From Neonectria sp. B-13 (Eukaryota; Ascomycota; Sordariomycetes; Hypocreales; Nectriaceae): a stretch of DNA of 64,000 nucleotides. Under the pieces are notes generated by a model. The model did not search any database and was not told the DNA's origin. It was given only the letters and a program-made list of their open reading frames with translations. Of the stretch, positions 1 through 11,998 are shown piece after piece (the first letter of the stretch is position 1; every line of letters begins with the position of its first letter). The stretch spans positions 62,001 through 126,000 of the forward strand of contig NOKP01000039.1 in the NCBI GenBank assembly GCA_002682825.1, in the 5' to 3' direction. Made by a program: the position numbers and the translations under genes.

Positions 1-1672
1 CTGTCGCCGTTCGCAAGCTTCGCGGCCACCAAGAGCGGAGTCTCGCAGGCTCTGTCTAGTGGATCGACCGGAGCCCCTGAAGAGGCGAGGAGCTGCAGGA
101 TATGTTGATTGTCCTTGTGCGCCGCCATGTGCATCGCCGAATACCCGGACTGGCCCGGGCATGCGGAGGGATCCGCACCGTGAGCCAAGAGATATCGGAC
201 CGTTTCGTCGTGCCCCGTCGAGGCCGCGGCGAGGAGCGGCGTATTGCCGTTGCGGCTCGCCAGGTTAGGGTCCGCTCCGCTGTCGATGAGTACAGCTGTA
301 ATAGCAGTGCACTGTAAGCTGATAGCCATCGTCAATGGCGTGTGCTCACGCAACACTTTGTCTACCTTGGCTCCGCGAGATATTAATAACTGCGCAAACT
401 CGTGGTTTCGCATCGAGATTGCTAAATGCAGTGCCGTCCTTCCGTCTGGCTGCCGCACTTCCAAGTCCGCGCCGGCCTGAATGAGCTTTGTTGCAGAATT
501 CCACCGGGCTTGTTGGATTGCTATATGTAGTGGTGTCTGCCCCTTTTCATCGTCGACGAGGTTGAGGTCGGCACCAGCGTTGATCAGGACGCCCATAGTC
601 TCGTCATCGACAACGTTGGACGCCGCAGAGTAATGGAGCGCACAGCGACCTTCATTGTCAATTGCATTGATCCGTGCCCCAAGATGCAACGCGAGTGTTG
701 CAAACTGTTCCGAGAACCCGCATATAATGCCGCGCATCAGAGACGTCTCCCCATCCGTGGTTGGCTCATCGACGTCTGCCCCGGCCACGGCGAGAAACGC
801 GGCGATCAGAAGGTGCTTCTGATCGAAGGCCCGGTGCAAGGGTGAGAGCATCGATCCGGGCAACAATATGTTTGGGTCGGCTCGATCTAGCAGGATTTTG
901 AAAACTGCCTCCTCGTCGGTCTTCTCGATGGCCTGATGCAGTTGTTGCGCCACCTCTGGTGTCCGCTTGTAGATCACACCCGACGGCGGCACGAGCGTGT
1001 CGAGAAGTACCTGTATTTCGGCAGAGTCGCTAACTCTGGGGAGCACACGACTTCGCTGGTTCGGCGTAGTGAAGCGCCTGCCCAGCTCCCTCAGCGCCTC
1101 ATCCACGCCAGCGTCAGGCTCAATGACGCGGCGCCTGCTGCTGACATCGTCTCCAAAGCTGTATCCTGACCTGCTTCACCGAGTTAGCACTCCGGATCTT
1201 GGGAAAGGCACACGGTAACTTGCCTCGTCGCAGTGTTGAGAAGAGTGTGTAATGAGGCTTGGTGAGTGCGCATTCGTCCCAGGGAGACCTTCAGAGCTGG
1301 CTCATTCCAAACAATAATGAGGTGAGGGCGAACACCAGCCGGTTCAGCCAGGTCGATGCCACTATCTCGGTCCTGCGCTTTGATGCGCTTGACGGCTGCT
1401 CTCAGCTCGTGGACGTCTTTCGAGACGGAATAGATGAATTCGTTGTTAGAAGCTCGAATGCTCTCGGCGTCGATGTCGTTTGCTTTGCTGAGGTCATGGA
1501 CCCTGTTGAGGGCATCTGTTATGGCTCGACTTTCCCTCGAGAGCGCAGCCAAGGTGACTGGCCCTGTGTTGAGGGAGTTGGCGATGCTGGCGCAGTCATC
1601 GGCGACTTGGCGGCATGAGGCAATTAAGTCCTGGAGGGATTCCTGCTCGATGCGACTCTGAAGGGGATCCAT
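1..1672 (-). CDS. Ankyrin-repeat protein with STAND-like N-terminal region (3' end beyond window)
   Basis: Two exons on the minus strand: 1672..1224 and 1170..1, continuing off the left edge. The first exon gives an alpha-helical, charged N-terminus of about 150 residues that resembles the N-terminal domain placed before ankyrin or NACHT modules in fungal STAND-type proteins. The second exon is a run of ankyrin repeats: repeated G-A-D stretches, TPLH-like turns (TPLHIAIQQA, TALHLAISM, TPLLAAASTGHDE) spaced about 33 residues apart. The repeat frame is open across the whole 1,170 nt. Joining the exons in frame requires a GC-AG intron (donor GCAAGT, branch GCTAAC, acceptor GCAG); the nearby GT donors break the frame. 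The start at 1672 (MDPLQ) is chosen by family style. An in-frame reading continues upstream to about 1876, so the true start is uncertain. Ankyrin/STAND genes often have accessory or non-self recognition roles; no specific function can be assigned. Confidence 0.72.
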
Positions 1673-3118
1673 CCCTGGGAAGAAAATTTGCGACCAAAAT
1701 GAAGCAATTCTGTCGGTTGCCGGAGGGGGGCTCGGCGACTCGGTTGGACGTTTGCGATAGTGTATGTTTGGAATGCGCAGCTCGGCGGAGCGCCTACATC
1801 CCACGTGCCCGACCCAACAGTTGTAGAGGAATGGTAAACGCAGGAGATGAGGTCCGCGCTCTCTCTCATGTAGCACTCGTCACACTCGAGGACAAATCCA
1901 AAACGTGTAGAGAGAATCTAGAGGATTTTAGCATCGCGGACTGGCCCAAGGCATACACATATCATGAGCATTAGCGTGACTGCTGAAGGATCCTGGACCG
2001 CCCGAGTTAGAACTTAGCGCCGCTAGCGCAGGGCAGCCACATCAACCGTCGCCCAACCATTTGGCCAGTACAGATCAGCAGCTAGAACGGCCTGGAATCG
2101 GCACCTGTGCGCCGTACGAACGTGCTAACAAGCTACCGCGCACCGAGTCGCTACCGTTGCACGGAGCGTTGTCTACTTCATACGGAGTTAGGCAGTCTCT
2201 CCGTATCCTGAACTGGACTGCCCAATGGAAGTGGCCCAGTCGTGCCTGTGTCGCCCCCTGGTGGCGTCTGCGCCTTGCGAATAAGTCGCCGTCTAGATGT
2301 TATGTTGCGGCTTTTGAGGCGGGAGCTCAGGGACCACTTTCGACAGATCCCTTTATTAAACCGCCCCTTCGGAATTTCCCACTCACTCGATGGAGTGTGA
2401 GGCGAAATGCTCCATCCGCCGACCACGGATCCCCGGACACACGGTGGTGAGCGCATGTGGCTGTCTGTTACTGAGCCAGTGAACATCGTGTGGGAGGCAC
2501 GAATGAGCCCAACTTTAGAGGTGGCATCAGGGTTTTGAACTCGCTGGTGGTGAAACCGGAAATGATATGCTGTCACAAAGGACGCCCCGGCGACTGTCGA
2601 TCGGCGTCATTTTGAAAGGCTCATCACTCCCTCTGCTAGATGTATGATGGAGGGACATGCAGTGATAACTGATGGCTTGTTGGCCAAGTTCGATAGCGCG
2701 GCATGCTGCATTACGGTTGCTGTTATGGCGCTGCGCACGCAGTAGGCTGAACCGGATGACCAGGGTGAGTGCCGCGGGGCGATCCTGGGAGAGTGACATA
2801 CGAGCGCTTGCTTCAATGACTCTTGGGCTTCGGGGGCGGAGTTACACTTTACCCGGACCCAGGTGAGCGGAACCCTCGGTCTAGTCCCCGGCTTGGCTCA
2901 TGAGTTGCGTCACTGATGCTTACCAGCGCCTCTCGCAATCCATTTTACCATTCATTCATTCATTCCATCTGCTCATGCTCACTCTGGCTTTGTTGTTGAT
3001 GCACTAATCACCACCTAGATCTCCACGTGAACTCAAGAACTTCATCCTGGCTGGAATCATCTGGAAGGGCTCGGCAGAGGACGCCCCTACTCGGAGGCCC
3101 CAGTTGCCAAAGGATACC
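1673..3118. other. Intergenic, no supported gene
   Basis: About 1.4 kb between the ankyrin gene start and MIX23. Several short overlapping reading frames occur on both strands (for example around 2060-2800) but none shows domain-like composition, splice structure or a family I recognise. Tandem cattcattcattc lies near 2950-2965 just upstream of MIX23. Confidence 0.5.
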
Positions 3119-3761
3119 ATGGCACTGCCATCTACCCAGCCCAGTCTCTCCCCCCACTTCTGTTTCTCGTCTGGCACAGTTCGAGGTAAGCTACGAGACT
3201 GAAGCGCTACGTATTGATGGTCCCATTGATTCGGATATAGACTTTTTGCGACTCTCCAGGTCGTCAATCGACGACTCAATTGCTCAGAACCTCAATGCGC
3301 TGGTGACACCATCTCGATCCGGCTTCGACCCCTCCTCTACCTCCCAACGCACTGCGAGACCGATGCCACGGCAAATAGACGGCCAGGCATGCTTCGATTT
3401 CAAGGACAAGGTGCTGTTTCCGTCCTGGCAAGCGAGAACCGAAGTGTTAAACTATTGCGCCCTTGTCGCTGCGAGCCCAGATCCTGATGACCCCAGTCGG
3501 ACGTTGAGGGAGATGGAGAATCAAAAGGACCGTGAGAGGGTGGTCGATGAGCGTCTGGATCCATACTCTGGCCGATTCTTCCCGAGAGAAGCACGAACCG
3601 AAAGGCTGGCATCGCTTGTCCGACAAGAGAGGGGAATCGAGGGTATCGTACGACAACGAACTTGGAAGGTGATTAATGAGCGGTGCGGAGACTCTACAGA
3701 CACCTGGGAGGATGCTACAAGTGCTTGGAGTAAAAGCCAAGTTCCCAAGACGTTGGTCTAG
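3119..3761 (+). CDS. MIX23: MIX23/CCDC58-like mitochondrial intermembrane-space protein (Cid2 family)
   Basis: Two exons, 3119..3185 and 3241..3761, with a 55-nt GTAAGC-ATAG intron; 195 residues. The start was chosen because splicing from this ATG replaces an implausible upstream extension and leads straight into the family block DFLRLSRSSIDDSIAQNLNAL. The C-terminal block RTWKVINERC closely matches the RSWKVFNERC end of animal CCDC58/MIX23. A Cys pair spaced about 21 residues (ACFDF...LNYC) and the final Cys fit the twin-Cys arrangement of this intermembrane-space family. The insert SPDPDDPS and the DPYSGRFFPREARTE block look like those I recall from fungal members annotated as caffeine-induced death protein 2. 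The family supports import or stability of intermembrane-space proteins; that role is inferred by homology. Confidence 0.85.
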
Positions 3762-4610
3762 ACCCTGAGGATAGCGCGGCATTAATAACCGGCTGACGTA
3801 GAGAGAGATCTCTCTGGGCGTATCAAGTCGACAGCTTGGACCAGCAACGACGACACCTGTACAACATGTATTACAACGAAGAGATGCACTGTATTGTATT
3901 GTACTCAACTCCGGAAGAAGAGCTGTAATCATAGATATTGATACACGAATGACAATCAGAATCAGACAACGAAGCCTTGTACTGGGTTTGATAGGTGAGA
4001 ATGTCGAGACTGGCGGCATGTGATTACTAGGCTTTTGATTGGCCAACAATTTTACTGTTCAGGACTTTGTTTGATATCATCACAGTGTACTGCTTGCTAA
4101 TTCTTTGTGACATTGCATTGAACGTTGTGTTGCTTAGTAGCTTGTCGTAGCCGACAGGGTTCGTTCTCGTCGCGGCCCCAAGCCCTCCAACGGCGAAACT
4201 ACCCCGCCAACTCCGAGCAGCCCACCACTGAGGCCCCGAGAATCTGCCGATGCTGCAGGAATTGCTGTCAACTTTCACAAGCGGTACCTCACCACACAGT
4301 CGACTTGGGCAGTAAACACCATCGTTCCCTTAGTCCCTTGGTCGAGGAAGCCAACCTTTTGTCCTTCATTCTCCTTCGCCTGCCTCCAAAGGTGAGGCCC
4401 AACTATAACCGAGCCGAAGCTCCCTTGACCTTGCCCGCACACCTCCGCTACCCCACCCTCCCACTCTATCTCGCAACCCGTACGGCCGCCCAACACCGCG
4501 CCATCATCATCTCCAAACGCCGACCTTGACCCCTTTGGTGTTCTGCGGCCCTTAGTCAACCCGCCCGAAAACCGAACCTGCCATTTCGATTCGAACAACC
4601 GCCACCCACG
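3762..4610. other. Intergenic, 3' region of MIX23 and promoter/5' leader of NAT1
   Basis: About 850 bases without a supported gene. The last 200 bases before the NAT1 start are pyrimidine-rich, as is usual for fungal 5' leaders. No RNA gene or repeat was recognised. Confidence 0.5.
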
Positions 4611-7180
4611 ATGCCCCAGCCACTTGCTTCGAAAGAGGCCGCCCTCTTCCGCGCCGTTATCCGCAGCTATGAGGACAAACAATACAAGAGGGGACTCAAG
4701 TCTGCAGAGCTCATCCTCAAGAAGAACCCCAAGCATGGCGACACCACTGCCATGAAGGCCCTCATATTGAATGCTCAGGGCAAGACCGAGGAGGCCTTCG
4801 CTCTTGGCAAGGAGGCTCTGACCATGGACATGAAGTCGCATATATGCTGGCATGTGTATGGCTTGCTGTACCGGGCGAACAAGAATTTTGAGGAGGCAAT
4901 CAAGGCATACAAGTTCGCTCTACGACTCGAGCCCGAGTCGGCACAGATTCAACGCGATCTAGCTATCCTGCAGGTTCAAATGCGCGACTACCAAGGGTAC
5001 ATCCAGAGCCGGACCGCCATGCTTCAGGCACGACCACAGCTCCGCCAAAGCTGGACTGCCCTTGCGATTGCCCATCACATTTCTGGCAGCCCGAACGAGG
5101 CCGAGAAGGTCCTGACGACCTACGAGGGTACGATGAAGGGTACACCAGCGCGCAGCGACTTCGAGCACTCCGAATCTATCATGTACAAGAACTCGCTCAT
5201 CGCAGAGCAAGGAGACTATGAGCGGGCGCTGGAGCACCTTAACTCCGCAGCTAAGTATAACCTCGACCGCTTGGCCGTTATGGAAGCCCGAGCCGAGTAT
5301 CTCACTAAGCTGGGGAGGAACGAGGAGGCGGCAAAGGCATACCGAGCACTGCTCGACCGGAACTCGGAACGCGCCTCGTACTATGACAAGCTTTTGGAGG
5401 TTCTTGACGTCCCTGAGGGAGACCTCCAGGCCCGAAAAGCCATTTATGACGAGTACGCGGAAAAGTACCCTCGATGTGATGCCGCGAAACGGTTGCCCCT
5501 AGACTTCCTGACAGGTAAGCTGGTGCGCTATCTCATTCATATTGATCAGGGAATCTGACCAATATATAGATGACGACTTCGAGGAAGCTGCCGAGTCATA
5601 CCTGACGCTGATGCTCAACAAGGGCGTCCCCTCGACATTTGCCAACCTGAAGCATCTTTACTCGGACTCTTTCAAGAAGGACACACTGGCTGAGCTGGCT
5701 GAGGAATACCTGCAGTCTCAAGATGCTGATGCTGACAGCAAGGATAAGGGAGAGGCTGCAGCACTCTACTACTTGGCACAACATCACAACTACTTTTTGA
5801 GTCGCGATTTGGCCAAGGCAACGGAGTTCATCGACAAGGCCATTGAAAAGGACCCTAAGAGCGTTGACTTCCACATGACCAAGGCCCGAATTTTTAAGCA
5901 CGAAGGGAACCTGCAAAAGGCTTCTGAGATGATGGACCGTGCCAGGAAGCTGGACCTCAGGGATCGATACATCAACACCAAGGCCGCCAAGTATCAGCTT
6001 CGAAACGACGAGAACGACAAGGCACTGAAGACTGTGGGCCTATTTACGCGTGCGGATACTGTTGGAGGACCATTTGCAGACCTTTTGGACATGCAGTGTA
6101 TCTGGTATCTGACGGAGGATGGTGAATCATATGCGCGACAGGGTAACACTGGTCTTGCTCTCAAGCGATTCCATGCCGTATCATTCATCTTTGATGTCTG
6201 GCATGAGGATCAGTTTGACTTCCACAGCTTCTCTCTGAGGAAGGGGCAGGTCCGAGCCTATGTCGACATGATCCGCTGGGAAGACCATGTTCGTGACCAC
6301 CCTTTTTACTCGCGAGCTGCCCTTGATGCTATCGAAATCTACCTGAAGCTGGCGGACAAGCCTTCGGCCAATGGAGTCAATGGAGCGGAGGGTGAAGATG
6401 GCGAGGGCACTCTGGCCAAGAAGAAGGCGGCCAAGAAGGCCAAGAAGGAGTTGCAGCGTCTGGAGCGGGAGGCTATCGAGAAGCAGGCCAAGCAGGATCC
6501 CAACAAGGCTAGCAAGGATGGTGAAGTGAAGAAGACGGATGAAGATCCCCTGGGCTTGAAGCTGGCCGATACAAGCGACCCGCTTGGAGAGGCGATGAAG
6601 TTTATCAGCCACCTTCTTCAGTTCAGCCCGAAGAACATCGAGGCACAGCTCGCCGGTCACGATGTCTACATGCGCCGCAGTAAGTCGAGTTGCCCCGTTG
6701 TGTTGGGTTGAGTAACTGACCATGATTGTACCTATAGAGAAGTACGTTCTTGCACTCCGATGCCTCACGGCGGCTTCGGCTCTTGATGCCAAGTCACCCA
6801 AGGTGCATGAACAGGCCGTGGCTTTCAGACAACTACTGAACACGGCATCCAATATCTCGCCCAAGGTTCTGGAGGTGCTGAAGGCCGAGTTCAAGATCAT
6901 TGAGCCGTCGACGGATCTAGCAAAGTACAATGATGAGTTCCAGGCAGCCAACAAGGACAGCGCTCGTCATGTTCTTTCCGCCATCAAGACGAAGAAGGTG
7001 CTGGGTCAGGATAAGGCTCAGAGCGAGGAGGCCCTTGTCAAGGTGCTCGACATTCCTGGAGTCGATTTCACGGACGCCATTGAGGCATTGGAAACACTGA
7101 AGAGCTGGAAGTCGTCACAAGTGGAGACGTTCAAGAAGGCCGCCCAGGGGAAGTGGCCGGATGTTACGAGGCTTGAGTAA
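4611..7180 (+). CDS. NAT1: NatA N-terminal acetyltransferase auxiliary subunit (NAA15/Nat1)
   Basis: Three exons: 4611..5514, 5570..6679, 6738..7180 (introns GTAAGC-ATAG of 55 nt and GTAAGT-ATAG of 58 nt); 818 residues, normal for the family. It starts MPQPLASKEAALFR, typical of Nat1/NAA15, and continues as a helical TPR superhelix (tetratricopeptide pairs such as HVYGLLYRANKNFEEAIKAYK). A basic linker rich in AKK/KKAKKE lies at about residues 583-612, followed by DPLGLKLADTSDPLGEAMKF, a conserved NAA15 segment. The protein scaffolds the catalytic subunit Naa10 and docks NatA on the ribosome exit tunnel for co-translational N-terminal acetylation of Ser, Ala, Thr, Gly and Val after Met removal. 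The catalytic subunit is not in this window. Confidence 0.95.
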
Positions 7181-8284
7181 AATATTGCCACGATGGAGTG
7201 AGTACCATGGCAGGGCGTGACAGATGAATAGAAAAAAATAGTGCAGTATGTACATGCCTACGTTAGATGAGGCTGAGGATGATGCCGAGACTATACGCGG
7301 ATGGCCCAAAAGCATGTTGTAGTGTGGGTTCTAGATTGGGTAGCAGACTGGCGCATGAAGTTCCCCCGGGGGGTGTGATTTGGAGTTATGGGGCGTGTGA
7401 AAAGTCAACGACCCTTTAGAACAGAAGCACATATTAACTGGAGAGAGGGAGTGTATTTGAGTGAGCGTGGTGTGGTTGATGGGTGATGCAGTGATGCAGT
7501 GATGATTGATAACTTGGGGGTATTGAGTATGGCTGCAGTGGGCCCTGAAGCAAAAGAAGGCCAACACACCGCGTAACTAACAAGCTCATGGTAAGACACG
7601 ATGAACCATTCTGCGCACAATCGCATCTGAATGGAATGGAAACCCGGTATCGGTCATCACTCCTAAAATTAGAGGCAAGTGTACGTGATTGACAGCTGAC
7701 AAGCGGTCCGCGGGGGTCCGAGGCGGCCATTGACAGTCTTTGAGACCCCGGGCAGGCCTAAAAGTGCCCTATTTAGCCATGTTTAGGGGATGGATCCAAT
7801 CTCGGATCCCGCGACCCGCGGACACGCCCACCCACCTGCAACTTGGCTCCGGAGTACGTACCCTGGCACGCCTGCTCCAGGGTACTAGTAGGTTGCTGCA
7901 ACTTGGAGCGGACCACGCAGAAATCCCGGTCGCCGAAAGTTGTCAACGGCAAACCGGACCAAACCTCAACCCTCGCTTACTCTCTCTCTCTCCCATTTCG
8001 ATCCTCCCCGGTGCGCATCCTGCTTCTTTACTTCTGACTGCCAGAGCCGCTCGTTCCTCTGGCATCACTGGATATCCCTTTGTTTTGTCTCACACGCGCT
8101 CCCAAACCCCAAACCCCGACGGAGACAAGGCCTTCGCACTCGGCATCTGAGCTTACCTCAGATTCACACCCTAGCTGCAGGCCCCAAGCTCTCGAATATC
8201 TACGGCAGCTACGCACTTCCCCAGGACAACGACAATTCTCGGGACCTTTTGACCTTCGTGCTATTCATCTCACCCATTTTTGCA
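7181..8284. other. Intergenic, promoter of the sphingoid-base kinase gene
   Basis: About 1.1 kb. It contains short gatgcagtgatgcagtgatgattga direct repeats near 7480-7510 and a CT-dinucleotide tract at about 7981-7993, a common element of fungal core promoters. No gene is supported. Confidence 0.5.
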
Positions 8285-9999
8285 ATGGCCAGCGACTTGA
8301 CCATGGACGACGGAGTCGGCATGCGACTTAACCTTGAGGGCAAGAAGACGCTCACTATTGGCGTTGATGACCTGTTGCTGAATGGTACGGAAGCTCCGGA
8401 GACCGCTGCTAGGGGTCGAAACGGTTTCTAATAACTATGAGCAGATCCTGTGGCGCAGAAATCTGGTCGAAACTCCTGCGGGCCTCTGGCTTCTGGTAAG
8501 ATTCTTTTGAAACGAACCCTGACTTTGCTGGTCGAGTCCGTGGGCGAAGGGCCGTAGCTCACCGTCTCTAGGATCCCCTAAGCAGTCAATCCCTCTCTAC
8601 AACGTCCTCTGGGCCGAGGTCTCCAACAACCGCATCACCATCGACTTTGCCCTTCATGCTTCTAAGACGATCATCAAGCCTAGCAAGTGGTCCATTGCTC
8701 TTGCACCCACAGAGGAGAGCCCCTCCACTGGGCCCTCCATCGAGAGTTTCATCTCGGTTCTTCTGGCTCGGGCCTACGGCGAAGCGACACCTCGCAGGCG
8801 CGCCTATGTCTTAATTAACCCTAACTCTGGCCCGGGCGGTGCTGTGCGTCTATGGAAAACCGAAGTAAAGCCCCTCTTTGACGCGGCTAGGATGGAGCTC
8901 GACGTGGTAACGCTCACTCGTGGCGGCGAGGCAACTGACTTGGCCGAGAAGGTCGACTTGACCAAGTACGACACCATCATGGCATGTTCGGGTGACGGAA
9001 CCCCGTACGAAATCTTCAACGGATTGGGCAAACGCCCTGACGCGGGCCACGCTCTCGCCTCCATGTCAGTCAGTCACATCCCCTGTGGCTCCGGGAACGC
9101 CTTCTCGTGCAACCTCTACGGCTCTCACCGTGCCTCCTTTGCGGCCCTAGCCATCATCAAGGGTATAGTAACCCCGATGGATCTTGTGTCGGTAACCCAG
9201 GGCAACGATCGCATACTATCCTTCCTCTCCCAGACCCTCGGAATCATTGCTGAGAGCGATCTGGCCACGGAGCACCTTCGATGGATGGGCAGCACGCGGT
9301 TTGACTACGGTATACTGACTCGCTTGTTCAAGCGAACATGCTACCCTTGTGACTTGGCTGTTAAGGTCGAGATTGAGGAAAAGTCTGAGGTCAAGGCTCA
9401 CTACAAGCACCATGCCAGCAGCACGAGCCTTGCCAAACTGGCCAGCAGCGCCGAGGGGGTCCCAGCTAACGACTATGGCCTACCGAAACTCAAGTACGGG
9501 ACGGCCCAAGACCCGCTACCCGAGGGCTGGGAGCTTATTTCTTACGATAAGATTGGTACCTTTTATGCAGGCAACGTGAGCTTCCCCCAACTTACTTTCG
9601 CTTACACCAAGACTTATCCTTCTCGATTAGATGGCATACATGTCCCCTGATGCCAACTTCTTCTCAGCCTCGCTCATCTCTGATGGCTGCATGGATCTTG
9701 TCACTATTGATGGCGATTTACCTCCGCTTACTGCCCTCAAAGTCTTCCTGGACGTCGAGGCGGGTAAATTCTTTGATAACTCTCACGTTACTTACAAGAA
9801 GATTACCGCGTACAGAATCATCCCCCGGAACCAGAAAGACGGCTATATCAGTATTGATGGAGAGAAGCTATCATTTGGACCCTTCCAGGCAGAGATCCAC
9901 CAGGGTCTAGGCCGAGTCATTTCCAAGGCTGGAAAGTACGAGGCTGAAGGGCCCACCAATTGGGACAAGGTGACAGTGGCAGACCGAATTCGCGCCTGA
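8285..9999 (+). CDS. LCB4: Sphingoid long-chain base kinase (LCB4/sphingosine kinase type)
   Basis: Four exons: 8285..8384, 8445..8495, 8572..9575, 9631..9999; 507 residues in frame. It phosphorylates long-chain bases such as phytosphingosine, producing LCB-1-phosphates. The diacylglycerol-kinase catalytic fold is clear: RRAYVLINPNSGPGG (strand and nucleotide-binding loop), CSGDGTPYEIFNGL at about residue 189 (SGDG substitutes for the GGDG ATP loop), then IPCGSGNAF. The C-terminal block MAYMSPDANFFSASLISDG matches the APDAKFFPAALPDDG region of Lcb4/SphK proteins and is only reached by splicing out the 9576..9630 intron. Short exon 2 (51 nt) supplies the KSGRNSCGPLASG stretch. Length is shorter than yeast Lcb4 (624) but usual for filamentous fungi. 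Confidence 0.93.
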
Positions 10000-10561
10000 A
10001 GTTGCAATTGAGGCGTTGAGGTCTTGGGAGGTGCGGCGTGAGGCATGGCCCAACAAGATGTGGGTTCGAAGATGAAACAAGAAGGGGACGCGGAAGTAGC
10101 TGTAGGTGACGATGATACCCCGTGAGAAGAGGTGTGGTGCGTGGATTTCTCTTCAATAACAACTGAGCCTGAGAATATGTGGCCTAAAGAATAGCGAGTC
10201 TTGGAACTGTGCCTTGCCGACATGGAGTTGATTCATTTAGTGACTATGATAGTGTAATAAATGCTTCCAAATGATGAGCTCTGTGTATAATTGATAACTG
10301 ACGGGTTGCGGCTACCATTCAAGAGTCGCGGCTAAGATAAACCGATAAAGAAAAGGATGGCGGGGTACACACAATGGCGCCTCGCCTTGTTACCCCACCG
10401 TGACCACTCTTAGGTTGCCACCCTCTTCAACCTCCAACATCCATCCCTATCCCACATTCGCTTTACAGCAACAGTCGCAAGACCCGCGAGAGTCGTATCA
10501 GCCTCGATAATATCCTAAGTGAACGCGAATTGATTGCCCCTTGGGCATGTGATCATCGAAA
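10000..10561. other. Intergenic
   Basis: About 560 bases separating two plus-strand genes. No gene, RNA or repeat is supported. Confidence 0.5.
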
Positions 10562-11545
10562 ATGCCTAGCAAAGGTGGCAGGACCTCGTCGGGTCCGTGG
10601 GGGAGGCTTAAGCCTTTCGATCAGGATCCGTTACAGGCCATGGGCCTCCCCTCCAAGGGCGACACCAAGTACGCAAGCACCGTTTAAATAGATCCGGAGA
10701 GGTTTCCAGAGCCTGGGGTTGATCTGGGGGACTTGGCTGATAAGGAGACCAGGCTACTCAACTTCAAGACCCAGGAAAAGTACTACACGAAGATCATGGA
10801 GCGATACATGACCTTCTGCTCGGACGCGGGCGAGCGCGATGAACTGATCCGGAGGTTCTCGTCGCTCGAGCTCAGCGGACCCAGTCCATTTCCAACTTCG
10901 TCGTCAAGCTCATCGCGAGGGTCATCGACGGCAGCGCTCCAGAGCCCCAATAACACGAGGGCGCTCTCGGATGTGATGATGGCGCTGCGGAAGCTTAGGG
11001 AGGGCATCGTGGCCTCGAAGCGAGCCGACGATTTCGCCATTCAGGCCTACCTCTTCTGCATCCGCCTTTCCGTCTTGACCAAGCAGCCAGAATCGTACCA
11101 CCCGGCAATTCTCCACCTACTGCGCCACATCTTCCCCATCCAGCCTCTGACGTCCATCGAAGTACAGGAAGTCGTGGGCTATCTGATCCTGGACACGGCG
11201 TGTCGGCGCAGGGAGCTGGCGGAGGCCTACTCCATCAGACATGACTTCCAGATCAAGGATAGCAAGTTAGACGCAGCGCTGAACGCGCTCTCGCACGACA
11301 ATTACATCTTGTTCCAGAGGACCAAGCACGACATGGACCGACATCGCGCCAAGCTCATGTCGTGGGCGGACGACGACATACGGCTCCATACCCTAAAGTG
11401 CTTCGGCAGGACGTATCTGGGTGTGGATCTGGGCTTTTTGGAGATGGCTACAGATGCCAAGTGGAAGGACTTGACAGAAAATCACGGCGTGGGATGGGAG
11501 CTGGACGGGGAGCGAGTGGTGATCCGAAAGGTCAAGGCGCGATGA
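10562..11545 (+). CDS. Conserved fungal protein, PCI/CSN8-PSMD8-eIF3K-like (function uncertain)
   Basis: Two exons, 10562..10668 and 10753..11545; 299 residues. Unspliced, the frame hits TAA at 10684. Removing the 84-nt GTACGC-CCAG intron (branch GCTGATA) restores a continuous protein reading GLPSKGDTKLLNFKTQEKYY across the junction. Features: N-terminal SSGPWGRLKPFD motif, a central helical region with a low-complexity Ser insert (about residues 80-95), then LYLFCIRLSV-like helices and a C-terminal winged-helix-like block (LILDTACRRRELAEAY, LSHDNYILF, LKCFGRTYLGVDL, GVGWELDG). This arrangement resembles SAC3/GANP-CSN8-PSMD8 type PCI proteins, but the assignment is by impression only. It could be a subunit of a PCI-based complex or a lineage-specific protein. 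Confidence 0.75.
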
Positions 11546-11998
11546 AGCCGTTGTTTGTAAGTGTATTGATACCCCAGCGGATTACATTGGAAGCGAAAAC
11601 TGCAACTATAGAGATATGTCTGTATTTTCTATCTCGGCACCTAGACATGGGATAGCGAATCGACCTTGGCAAACATTTCCTACATGAATCGCCCCCCTCC
11701 GCCGTGGTTGAGCGACGGCTACCAACCGTTCAGAGTGAACAACACCACAGTGCGATGATGCGAGTAGCCAACCACAGTGAGTCAGGTTGCACTAGTTAAG
11801 CGGTAAGGAATAAGTTGATTTGTTTGTTCGACTGTTTACTGTTGTTCCCTTGACCTGTTCTCACCAATATGCTGCCTCGAGTGAATACCTCTGGCCACTG
11901 AGCGCGAGTTGCTAGCACCTGCCTATTTCCCCCCCTCGATACCAGGTTACTAGGCACACCGGGTGCCGACTTCCGCAACCCAACTCCAACAACACCTC
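11546..11998. other. Intergenic
   Basis: About 450 bases between two plus-strand genes. A short homopolymeric C run lies near 11931. No gene is supported. Confidence 0.5.

Noticed and set aside
6181..6954. 257-codon minus-strand frame opposite NAT1
   Set aside because: Antisense to the TPR gene and crosses its intron; Leu-rich because it mirrors Lys/Glu codons.
10733..11545. Unspliced start of the PCI-like gene at 10733
   Set aside because: The codon at 10733 is not ATG, and splicing from ATG 10562 gives an in-frame, more family-like N-terminus.
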